Below, one piece after another: positions 55,117 to 61,493 of a stretch of DNA of 64,000 nt (positions within the stretch are counted from its first letter, which is position 1; each line of letters opens with the position of its first letter). This DNA comes from Bowmanella denitrificans (GTDB lineage: Bacteria > Pseudomonadota > Gammaproteobacteria > Enterobacterales > Alteromonadaceae): NCBI RefSeq assembly GCF_039522935.1, contig NZ_BAAAEI010000015.1, positions 124,001 to 188,000 of the forward strand, written 5' to 3'. Below the pieces are notes generated by a model. That model saw nothing but the letters and a program-made list of their open reading frames with translations. It was not told where the DNA came from and did not search any database. A program made the position numbers and the translations under genes.

Positions 55117-56052
55117 TTACTCTCCAAAACGTAGAAACTCCAATAATCGAATGATTTCTCTTGGAGGGCGATTTAGAGGGGCTACCGTTTTTATTATTAC
55201 TCTAATTAAACAGTGCTTACCTATAACGGTAGCAGTAGCTTTTACAAATTGATCAACGGCCTCTTTTGTTGCTGACCCGTAATAAAGCTGCCCGTTCTTG
55301 TCTTGTAGCTCAAATTTTCTATGTTCAGGCAAGAATCCTACAAGTATTCCCTCAATATCACTTGTATTCTCTTCGATAGAAGTGGCCTCCGTTCGAATCT
55401 TTGCGCGATGTATTGCAGGGCCATCAAGAATAAAATCTAGATCTTTCTCGACAACTCTTATGGTTGCTTTACTTGAATCTAGATTCGAGAAGAAGTCTTT
55501 GAGTGCTATCAAAGTTCTTGGCTCTAACTCTTCTAGAAGAGCCTCAAACACAGCTTCGTCTTGCGCCGCTGTGTCTCTAAGTAAAAACGATGCTTTATCT
55601 ATTATTTGCGACAGCTGTGATGATTCAAGCTGCATTTGATCACTCATTTCATCGAGAACAAAGCCAAACGAGCCTCGCGCAAGCCCCGTAACCATCAATT
55701 CTGAATTAGCTTTGAAAGGGACTTTTCCTCTTTCACCTAAAGCACCAATTTCACTGCTAGCAAAAACTTTTGCTATTAAATTTTGAAACTGCTCAAGAGC
55801 CAAACCTGCAAATTCAACTGCTATACCTTTTGATCCTAAAACTGGCTGCCCACCAAAGAAGAGTGCAACACTAGCGCTATTATCAGCGATAGTATCGCTT
55901 TTCAGCGATTCAACTTTCCGAGATAGCTCTTTAAGCCGATGCTCCAGTTGCATTTCACCGACTATATCTCCGGATTGTTGCGCACTACTTAAAAGATCCT
56001 TCACTGTGGTGATTTCAGAAGACAGGCTATCTATATTAAGCTTTTTAGGCAT
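55117..56052 (-). CDS. Unknown protein paired with a DUF6932-like nucleotidyltransferase (cassette A)
   Basis: 311 aa from ATG 56052 (MPKKLNIDSLSSEITTVKDLL), preceded by AGGGGGA; an in-frame TTG at 56058 is less likely. It starts with a helical or coiled-coil part (about residues 1-50, EMQLEHRLKELSRKVESL). A middle part follows with VALFFGGQPVLGSKGIAVEFAGLALEQFQNLIAK and a Ser/Gly-rich LARGSFGFVLDEMSDQMQ. The C-terminal beta-rich domain has GILVGFLPEHRKFELQDKNGQLYYGSATKEAVDQF. No family was recognised. It overlaps the nucleotidyltransferase stop by eight bases, so the two are translated together and probably interact. Confidence 0.7.
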   Translation of the reverse strand: MPKKLNIDSLSSEITTVKDLLSSAQQSGDIVGEMQLEHRLKELSRKVESLKSDTIADNSASVALFFGGQPVLGSKGIAVEFAGLALEQFQNLIAKVFASSEIGALGERGKVPFKANSELMVTGLARGSFGFVLDEMSDQMQLESSQLSQIIDKASFLLRDTAAQDEAVFEALLEELEPRTLIALKDFFSNLDSSKATIRVVEKDLDFILDGPAIHRAKIRTEATSIEENTSDIEGILVGFLPEHRKFELQDKNGQLYYGSATKEAVDQFVKATATVIGKHCLIRVIIKTVAPLNRPPREIIRLLEFLRFGE

Positions 56053-56614
56053 TGCCAATCCCCCTGTCTAACATCTCCAAAGCTTCTTCGTCTGCACACA
56101 CAATAGGAACTTCAACCATTCCTTTCCAAAGATACGATTCCCTTTGATGAGAAAACAAACCGAACCAATATCTTGTATTACTTACGACATGTATTGGATG
56201 AGTATTTAAATCTACAAAGTACGCATCACACTTAAAATGTTCCTTAGATTCGTTTGGTAGAAATAGTTCTTTGTTGTCATTAACTATACCTTTCCATATC
56301 TCTAAGTCCAATGTCGGTCTCATCGCAAAAGTGACTAAATCAACATCCGCTGGAGGCCGCCCGAGATTCAATTCTACATTTTCTACAAAGCTGCCATCCA
56401 ACCATTGAAAACCATGAGTAATACCAATCGCTCTCAATTTCTGACGATACTCTAATAACCCCCTAAGTATAGTTATTCTTTCGGGTGACTGGGCGTATCG
56501 GCTTACAAATTCTGTGATTGTTGATCGATAAGGAGCCATACCAGCTGGGTTTGTTGGGCCTTGTTCTGGGATAAATGGAGGTAAAACTCCAGATTGATTC
56601 AATTCAGGTATCAC
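56045..56614 (-). CDS. DUF6932-like nucleotidyltransferase-fold protein (cassette A)
   Basis: 189 aa, GTG start at 56614. The N-terminus IPELNQSGVLPPF is a mark of the DUF6932 group. The middle shows the nucleotidyltransferase core: WLDGSFVENVE (GS motif) followed by ADVDLVTF (Asp-x-Asp), with a likely third acid in FKCDAYFVDL. Such folds add nucleotides or phosphates to proteins or RNAs and are common in toxin-antitoxin and defence modules (MNT, MenA, AbiEii types). Whether this one is active is not known. It is the first gene of a two-gene cassette-like unit. Confidence 0.7.
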   Translation of the reverse strand: MIPELNQSGVLPPFIPEQGPTNPAGMAPYRSTITEFVSRYAQSPERITILRGLLEYRQKLRAIGITHGFQWLDGSFVENVELNLGRPPADVDLVTFAMRPTLDLEIWKGIVNDNKELFLPNESKEHFKCDAYFVDLNTHPIHVVSNTRYWFGLFSHQRESYLWKGMVEVPIVCADEEALEMLDRGIGNA

Positions 56615-56651
56615 TCTTTAATCTTCCTCTGATCTTTAAAGGTGCGCAGGC

Positions 56652-56723
56652 ACATAACTATATTAATAGACGGCGAAGCGCCGTGTTTAAACACGGCGCT
56701 TCGCCGTACTTTTACATAGTCAT
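56652..56723 (-). other. attC-like site 1 with a 38-bp perfect palindrome
   Basis: The full structure reads, on the minus strand, ATGACTAT, spacer GTAAAAGT, palindrome, spacer CTATTAAT, ATAGTTATGT. The outer arms (ACTAT/ATAGT) pair, the eight-base spacers do not, and the inner arms pair fully. This is the R box, unpaired spacer, L box and terminal stem layout of an integron attC, at about 72 bases. The closing GTTATGT lies 38 bases upstream of the nucleotidyltransferase start. The opening box has GAC where AAC is expected. Confidence 0.5.
56670..56707. repeat. Perfect 38-bp palindrome built from two hairpins
   Basis: Left half 56670-56688 and right half 56689-56707 are exact reverse complements. 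Each half contains its own hairpin, ACGGCG-AAG-CGCCGT (left) and its complement (right), separated by GTTTAAAC. The DNA can therefore fold as one 19-bp stem or as two small ones. Confidence 0.9.
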
Positions 56724-56787
56724 TTTTTAACATGCTTATAACCCTTTGCCTAGCAAGAGTTTTTTGGCTGCCCCAAGATGGTGCCGG

Positions 56788-56824
56788 GCAATGGCGGACG
56801 TGTTCCGCGCCATTGCTGTTATGC
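56788..56824 (-). other. Partial attC-like site
   Basis: On the minus strand: GCATAAC, then GCAATGGCGCGGA, a short loop, and TCCGCCATTGC. The arms pair along 11 bases, with two extra bases (CG) on one side, resembling the extrahelical bases of attC sites. A closing GTT box is not found at the proper distance. It may be the remnant of a cassette upstream of cassette A. Confidence 0.35.
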
Positions 56825-56891
56825 GGCTCAGCATCTGGAACTTTATCAACACACCTCTTTAAGTCGTTATCACAAGGTGCCATATGCGCCA

Positions 56892-56999
56892 AAATCCTCG
56901 CACTTACGATAGTCAAAAGTTGGTTTGTCGTTGGTGGACCAATTGCTAGTTAAATAAATCTATGATGCCCTTAAGCGGCCCAAGCCGCTTTGGCCCCGC
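56892..56999. repeat. Direct repeat, copy 1 (about 108 bp)
   Basis: Aligned to 57284-57390 with roughly 80 percent identity by eye. It runs from AAATCCTCGCACTTACGATAG through GTTTGTCGTTG and GTTAAATA to the hairpin AAGCGGC-CCAA-GCCGCTT (56973-56990) and GCCCCGC. No coding frame is shared. Its minus-strand form includes ATTTAAC, a possible attC opening box, but no closing partner was found. Confidence 0.8.
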
Positions 57000-57006
57000 T
57001 TAAAAA

Positions 57007-57135
57007 TTCCCGGTCGGTTCAGGGCGCTGCTAAAAGGCGGGTAATTTGCCTGGAGCAAATTGAGTGGAAGACGCGTCGGGAACGTCGTTTTCACGACCGC
57101 CTTTTAGTAGTGCCCTGGACTGACGTTGTTGGGAA
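57007..57135. repeat. Cloverleaf-like inverted repeat element
   Basis: Nested inverted repeats: outer TTCCC/GGGAA (57007-57011, 57131-57135), a 20-bp stem with two mismatches (57021-57040 with 57097-57116), and two internal hairpins, AATTTGC-CTGGA-GCAAATT (57043-57061) and GTCGT-TTTC-ACGAC (57084-57097). A 66-codon frame across it (56990-57190) is judged not to be a gene. The element may be the fixed part of a dispersed mobile repeat or a structured RNA. Confidence 0.65.
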
Positions 57136-57157
57136 TCCAGCGGGCGTGTTTCTTTTG

Positions 57158-57191
57158 GTTACTTTTCTTTGCACGAGCAAAGAAAAGTGAC
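57158..57191. repeat. Long A/T-rich hairpin
   Basis: GTTACTTTTCTTTGC (57158-57172) pairs with GCAAAGAAAAGTGAC (57177-57191) with a single G-T pair; the loop is ACGA. From memory, near-identical hairpins recur between genes in many proteobacterial genomes; this was not searched. It lies 23 bases beyond the cloverleaf-like element. Confidence 0.75.
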
Positions 57192-57283
57192 TGGCGCTCC
57201 ATGGATGGAGTGTCATATCCAGCAGGGAAAGCCAAGTCAGAAACTCGCTTAACCCAGCCATTCACAAAGTGGCACTAGTTTCG

Positions 57284-57390
57284 AAATTCTCACACTTGCG
57301 ATAGTCAAAAATTGATTTGTCGTTGCTGAACCAGTTACTTGTTAAATAGACCTATGCCCCCCTAAGCGGCCCAAGCCGCTTTGCCCCCGC
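57284..57390. repeat. Direct repeat, copy 2 (about 107 bp)
   Basis: Second copy of the element at 56892-56999, with the same order of blocks and the same hairpin AAGCGGC-CCAA-GCCGCTT at 57364-57381. The two copies flank the cloverleaf-like element and the long hairpin. Confidence 0.8.
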
Positions 57391-57410
57391 ATTTCACAAA
57401 TAATTATTTC

Positions 57411-57490
57411 TCCACCACGAAGATCAGAAGAACACGAAGAGTAGAAAATCGGATTTGCCCTTCGTGCACTTCGTGTTCTTCGTGATGAAA
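57411..57490. repeat. CACGAAG inverted repeat (variant of family B)
   Basis: CCACCACGAAGATCAGAAG followed by AACACGAAGAG faces CTTCGTGCACTTCGTGTTC and TTCGTGATGAAAC. The layout (short A/G-rich words repeated and inverted around a small centre) is that of the CACAGAG repeats elsewhere in the window, with CACGAAG in place of CACAGAG. It lies upstream of the GbsR-type gene. Confidence 0.7.
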
Positions 57491-57652
57491 CAGTTTTTTT
57501 ACCTGTAGTGGTGTCAGGAAACAGATTGAACAGCGTTAGCTGGAAATCCCCTTACGCCTTGACATCCGTTACGCATGTTCAAAGCCTTACCATCGAGAGA
57601 TCACAAAAAAATCATCTAAAAACCTTGCGCCAGATCAACAAACATTTATAAT

Positions 57653-57670
57653 TTTCAGAAATTACTGAAA
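57653..57670. promoter_or_regulatory. Candidate operator of the GbsR-type gene
   Basis: A perfect inverted repeat, TTTCAG-AAATTA-CTGAAA, ends 13 bases before the ATG of the regulator. Its position over the translation start region suits autoregulation. No clear ribosome binding site lies between it and the start. Confidence 0.5.
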
Positions 57671-57683
57671 CTTCAAAAACAAC

Positions 57684-58247
57684 ATGAATCTTACCCCAAA
57701 CCTAACCAGTTTTGTGATGCACTTCGGTGAAATGGGCAGCCGCTGGGGCTTTAACCGCACAGTGGGGCAGATGTATGCCCTGTTGGTGATCAGCGCCGAA
57801 CCGCTGACGGCCAATGAGCTGGCCGAAACCCTGAATATTTCCCGCGGCAATGTCAGCATGGGCCTGAAGGAACTGCAGTCCTGGCAGTTAGTGCAGGTGT
57901 CCCATCTGCCGGGGGATCGCAAGGACTATTTCCGCGCCATCGGCAGTATCTGGGATATGGCCAAACGGGTCATTGAAGAGCGCCGTAAACGCGAAATCGA
58001 CCCGACGTTGTCACTGCTCAGGGACATGCTGCTGGACAAGCCGGCCAGTGCCCAGGAAAAACATGCCCAGCAGCGCCTGCAAGAAATCCATGACTTGTTG
58101 GAGTCGGTTACCAATTGGACCAATGAGTTACAACGCCTTAGTCCGGATAACCTCAGCACCCTGCTTAAACTCAGCTCCGGGGTAGGTAAGGTACTGGATA
58201 TGAAAGACAAGTTTATTGGTAAAGAGGAGCGTAAGAAAAACCGCTAG
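57684..58247 (+). CDS. GbsR/MarR-family transcriptional regulator
   Basis: 187 aa. The winged helix is TVGQMYALLVISAEPLTANELAETLNISRGNVSMGLKELQSWQLVQVSHLPGDRKDYF (residues about 25-85). A helical C-terminus follows, with KRVIEERRKREIDPTLSLLRDML. In other proteobacteria GbsR-type genes are found next to bd-oxidase genes, and here cydA starts 58 bases after it, so it probably controls cydAB as well as itself. The signal is unknown. Confidence 0.88.
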   Translation: MNLTPNLTSFVMHFGEMGSRWGFNRTVGQMYALLVISAEPLTANELAETLNISRGNVSMGLKELQSWQLVQVSHLPGDRKDYFRAIGSIWDMAKRVIEERRKREIDPTLSLLRDMLLDKPASAQEKHAQQRLQEIHDLLESVTNWTNELQRLSPDNLSTLLKLSSGVGKVLDMKDKFIGKEERKKNR

Positions 58248-58305
58248 CCTCTTTACTGTTAAGGCCCCCGGGCCGGTTGCTTCAATCACCAATGGGAGTT
58301 TTCTG

Positions 58306-59673
58306 ATGGAAGATGTACTGATGCTTTCCCGGCTGCAATTTGCCGCCAATATCAGTTTCCATATTCTGTTTCCCACCATCACCATCGCGCTGTGCTGGTT
58401 GCTGTGTTTTTTCAAAATTCGCTTTGACCTGACTCGGGATCCAGTGTGGATGCGCGCCTACCGCTTCTGGGTCAAGGTGTTTGCCCTGAGTTTTGCGCTG
58501 GGCGTGGTGTCCGGGATTACCATGTCATTCCAGTTTGGCACTAACTGGCCGGGCTTTATGGAAAAGGTCGGCAATATTGCCGGGCCGTTGCTGGGATATG
58601 AGGTATTAACCGCGTTTTTCCTGGAAGCCACCTTCCTCGGTGTGATGCTGTTTGGTCAGGGTCGGGTGCCTAACTGGGTGCATACGCTGGCCACCTGCAT
58701 GGTGGCGGTGGGCACATCGATTTCCGCTTTCTGGATCCTGGCGCTGAATTCCTGGATGCAAACCCCGCAAGGCTTTGAGATGCGTGACGGCGTGGCCCAT
58801 GTGCTGGACTGGTGGGCGGTGATCTTTAATCCGTCATTCCCCTACCGCCTGGCGCATATGCTGCTGGCATCCAGCCTGACCGCCAGTTTCTTAATGGCTG
58901 GCTTATCGGCCTACCGGATTTATCGCGGCGACGCCAAACGGGCACCACGGCTGGCTCTGAAAACCGCCATGACCTTTGCCGCCATTTTAATGCCACTGCA
59001 AATTCTGGTGGGCGATCTGCATGGTCTGAATACCTTTAAGCATCAGCCGCAAAAAGTCGCCGCCATGGAAGGAATATGGGAAACAGAACAAGGTGCGCCC
59101 CTGCTGGTGTTTGCCATTCCTGATGAGAAGCAGCGTACCAACCATCTGGCCATCGGTATCCCCAATATGGCAAGTCTGATCCTGACCCATAAAGTGGACG
59201 GTGAAATTCGCGGTCTGAACGAGTTTATTGGCGAGCATCCGCCGGTCAAACCGGTGTTCTACGGCTTTCGGATTATGGTCGGCATTGGCATGCTGATGTT
59301 GCTGGTGGCCTGGATAGGCAGCTATCAGCTATGGCGTCACAATAAGCTGTCGCCCTGGTTGCTGAAAACCACCATGGCTATGACCTTTTCCGGCTGGGTA
59401 GCCACCCTGGCGGGCTGGTATGTAACCGAAATTGGCCGCCAGCCTTATTTAGTCAGCGGTGTGCTGCGTACCGCCGAGGCGGTAACAGATATTGCCCCGG
59501 GCAATGTGCTGCTGACCTTTATCCTGTATATCAGCCTGTATGCCTTCTTGCTGGTCGCCTATATCCGTACTTTGCTGCTAATGGCACGCAAAGCAGTGGA
59601 GATTGAAGAAATCCAGCCCCATGAACATCCAAACCATCGGGACAACGCCCCACTGGCACAAGGAGCTCTCTGA
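58306..59673 (+). CDS. cydA: Cytochrome bd ubiquinol oxidase subunit I
   Basis: 455 aa from ATG 58306 (MEDVLMLSRLQFAANISFHILFPTITIALCW), with GGGAG upstream; the frame extends upstream to 58216 without support. Heme b558/b595/d ligand regions appear as LSRLQFAANISFHILFP, EVLTAFFLEATFLGVMLFG and ALNSWMQTPQGFEM. The Q loop is short (AMEGIWETEQGAPLLVF to FYGFRIMVG). Total length and loop fit the short-loop, cyanide-insensitive-like type rather than E. coli CydA (522 aa). The type is inferred. It is followed by cydB, overlapping by one base. Confidence 0.93.
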   Translation: MEDVLMLSRLQFAANISFHILFPTITIALCWLLCFFKIRFDLTRDPVWMRAYRFWVKVFALSFALGVVSGITMSFQFGTNWPGFMEKVGNIAGPLLGYEVLTAFFLEATFLGVMLFGQGRVPNWVHTLATCMVAVGTSISAFWILALNSWMQTPQGFEMRDGVAHVLDWWAVIFNPSFPYRLAHMLLASSLTASFLMAGLSAYRIYRGDAKRAPRLALKTAMTFAAILMPLQILVGDLHGLNTFKHQPQKVAAMEGIWETEQGAPLLVFAIPDEKQRTNHLAIGIPNMASLILTHKVDGEIRGLNEFIGEHPPVKPVFYGFRIMVGIGMLMLLVAWIGSYQLWRHNKLSPWLLKTTMAMTFSGWVATLAGWYVTEIGRQPYLVSGVLRTAEAVTDIAPGNVLLTFILYISLYAFLLVAYIRTLLLMARKAVEIEEIQPHEHPNHRDNAPLAQGAL

Positions 59674-60671
59674 TGATACTTGACGCACATTTGCCTTATA
59701 TATTTGTCGGCCTGATGGGCTTAGCGGTGCTGGTTTACGCCATTCTGGATGGCTACGACCTGGGAGTGGGCATATTGCTGCCCCTGAAACACGAAGATAA
59801 AAGCGATCAGATGATTGCCTCTATTGGCCCGTTCTGGGACGCCAATGAAACCTGGCTGGTGCTGGCCATCGGCATCTTATTTATTGCCTTTCCCAGTGCT
59901 CATAGTCTGGTGCTTAAAGAGCTGTATTTGCCTGCGACCTTTATGCTGTTTGGTCTGATTTTACGGGGGGTGGCGTTTGACTTTCGCGCCAAGGTTAAAC
60001 AAACCCGCAAAGCCAACTGGGACAAAGCGTTTAAGTTTGGCTCGTTATTAGCGTCCTTTATGCAAGGCTATATGTTGGGCATGTATATTATGGGCTTTGA
60101 GCACAGTCTGCAGGCCGAAGTGTTCGCCCTGCTCAGCGGCTTGGGTGTCACAGCCGCCTATTGCTTTATTGGTGCCTGCTGGTTGATTATGAAAACCGAA
60201 GGTGAACTGCAGCAAAAAGCCATTCACTGGGCACGTAAAACCGGTTGGATTTGTTTTGTTGGGGTACTGGCGGTTTGCCTGGTCAATCCCCTGATTAACT
60301 CATCAGTACTGGAACGTTGGACCAGCCTGCCCTTCGCTCTGTTTATCTGGCCGATCCCCTTTGTCAGTCTGTGCCTGTTTGTGTTGTGCCACCAGGTACT
60401 AAAACGTTTGCCACTGCAAAATGATGCAGGTTGCTGGGTACCTTTTATGATTGCCTTGTTTATCTTCCTGTTTTGCTTCCAGGGCCTGGCCGTCAGTTTC
60501 TTTCCGGATATTGTGCCGGGTCGCCTGGATATCTTCGAAGCAGCCAGCGCGCCATCTTCCCTGCGTTTTATCCTGGTCGGCGCATTGATCGTGGTGCCCT
60601 GTATCCTGGCTTACACCGCCTGGTCTTACCGGGTCTTCTGGGGCAAAGTACGGGAGCTGCGCTACTACTAG
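59673..60671 (+). CDS. cydB: Cytochrome bd ubiquinol oxidase subunit II
   Basis: 332 aa, eight or nine membrane segments. The family start is DAHLPYIFVGLMGLAVLVYAILDGYDLGVGILLPL. The strongly conserved GPFWDANETWLVLAIGILFIAFPSAHSLVLKELYLPATFMLFGLILRGVAFDFR follows. It ends WSYRVFWGKVRELRYY. Its ATG overlaps the cydA stop (TGATG). No CydX-like small ORF follows; a family B repeat begins within 20 bases. Confidence 0.94.
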   Translation: MILDAHLPYIFVGLMGLAVLVYAILDGYDLGVGILLPLKHEDKSDQMIASIGPFWDANETWLVLAIGILFIAFPSAHSLVLKELYLPATFMLFGLILRGVAFDFRAKVKQTRKANWDKAFKFGSLLASFMQGYMLGMYIMGFEHSLQAEVFALLSGLGVTAAYCFIGACWLIMKTEGELQQKAIHWARKTGWICFVGVLAVCLVNPLINSSVLERWTSLPFALFIWPIPFVSLCLFVLCHQVLKRLPLQNDAGCWVPFMIALFIFLFCFQGLAVSFFPDIVPGRLDIFEAASAPSSLRFILVGALIVVPCILAYTAWSYRVFWGKVRELRYY

Positions 60672-60689
60672 TTTCGCGATCATAATTCA

Positions 60690-60880
60690 CCGCAGAGGCG
60701 CAGAGATTTCAATAGCTTATGATCTTAGCTATTGTGTCTCTTTGTGCCTCAGTGGTGACTATCTATTTGCGCAGAAAGATTAAAAACCACAGAGGCACAG
60801 AGAACACGGAGTTTTTACTAGCCTGAAAGCGCTTGTCTCTCTCCGTGATCTCCGCGGCTCTGCGGTGAACAGGCTTTAAA
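60690..60880. repeat. CACAGAG-family intergenic repeat (family B), copy 3
   Basis: CACCGCAGAGGCGCAGAGA faces TGTCTCTTTGTGCCTCAGTGGTGAC (to about 60760), then ACCACAGAGGCACAGAGAACACGGAG (from about 60787) faces CTCCGTGATCTCCGCGGCTCTGCGGTG. There are two units with a joint near-identical to that at 36562-36616. It fills the space between cydB and the DoxX gene. Confidence 0.8.
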
Positions 60881-60905
60881 GCGCACTCAGCGTCACCGCG
60901 AGAGA

Positions 60906-61388
60906 CTAAAATGTACTGGCCGGGGCTTTTAAACCAAATCGGCCATGGTCGCGTAGGCAGAAATACCAGGCCCAGTATAAAAGCAACAACTGCAGCGGAA
61001 CGCGCATCAGCAGATAAACCGGCCCCCACTGATGTCCACCAAGCCCGGTGTGATGCAATGCCGCATAAATATTGGCCGGGAAAAACAGTATCAGGGTAGC
61101 CAGCGCCGCCATAGCAGCCCTTTTTCGCCAAGGTGGCAGCAATAATCCCAGCGCAATCAACCCTTCCAGCACACCGGTCAGATAAACCAGCCACTCGGCA
61201 AAGGGTATCCAGGGCGGCAACATCTGCACCATACCGGCCGTTTTGATAAAGTGGCCCAGGCAAAAAAACAGATAGGCTAAGGCCAGCCCGTGCACGCCGC
61301 CCAGTCTCTGCCAATCCTGTAGCCTAAATAACCGATAAATCCCCAACGGCAGGGTCAGTAAAAAAAGTACGATAAGGGGGGTTATCAC
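60906..61388 (-). CDS. DoxX-family membrane protein
   Basis: 160 aa with four membrane segments: MITPLIVLFLLTLPLGIYRLF, ALAYLFFCLGHFIKTAGM, FAEWLVYLTGVLEGLIALGLLLPPW and MAALATLILFFPANIYAAL, then a last hydrophobic part. The second and third segments fit the DoxX/DoxD family, which is often linked to redox stress or quinone handling, though the evidence is thin. It is convergent with cydB and divergent from the LysR gene. Confidence 0.82.
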   Translation of the reverse strand: MITPLIVLFLLTLPLGIYRLFRLQDWQRLGGVHGLALAYLFFCLGHFIKTAGMVQMLPPWIPFAEWLVYLTGVLEGLIALGLLLPPWRKRAAMAALATLILFFPANIYAALHHTGLGGHQWGPVYLLMRVPLQLLLLYWAWYFCLRDHGRFGLKAPASTF

Positions 61389-61493
61389 GGTAATTCCTCA
61401 GTATTTGTGCGGCTTGAAACTGGCAGACAGCATAGCTATTCTTGGCAACACTCGAATAATGCATTTAAAGCATACTGTTAATCCGGTTTTTGC

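Noticed and set aside
56611..56916. 101-aa minus-strand frame upstream of the nucleotidyltransferase gene
   Set aside because: It reads straight through two attC-like structures and a perfect palindrome; composition is dictated by those repeats.
56990..57190. 66-aa frame ending FLLVTFLCTSKEK
   Set aside because: It covers the cloverleaf-like element and the dispersed hairpin; this peptide is a known-looking false translation of the hairpin, and no ribosome site precedes it.
60763..61314. 183-aa minus-strand frame overlapping the DoxX gene
   Set aside because: It overlaps the well-supported DoxX frame and extends into a family B repeat; no family match.
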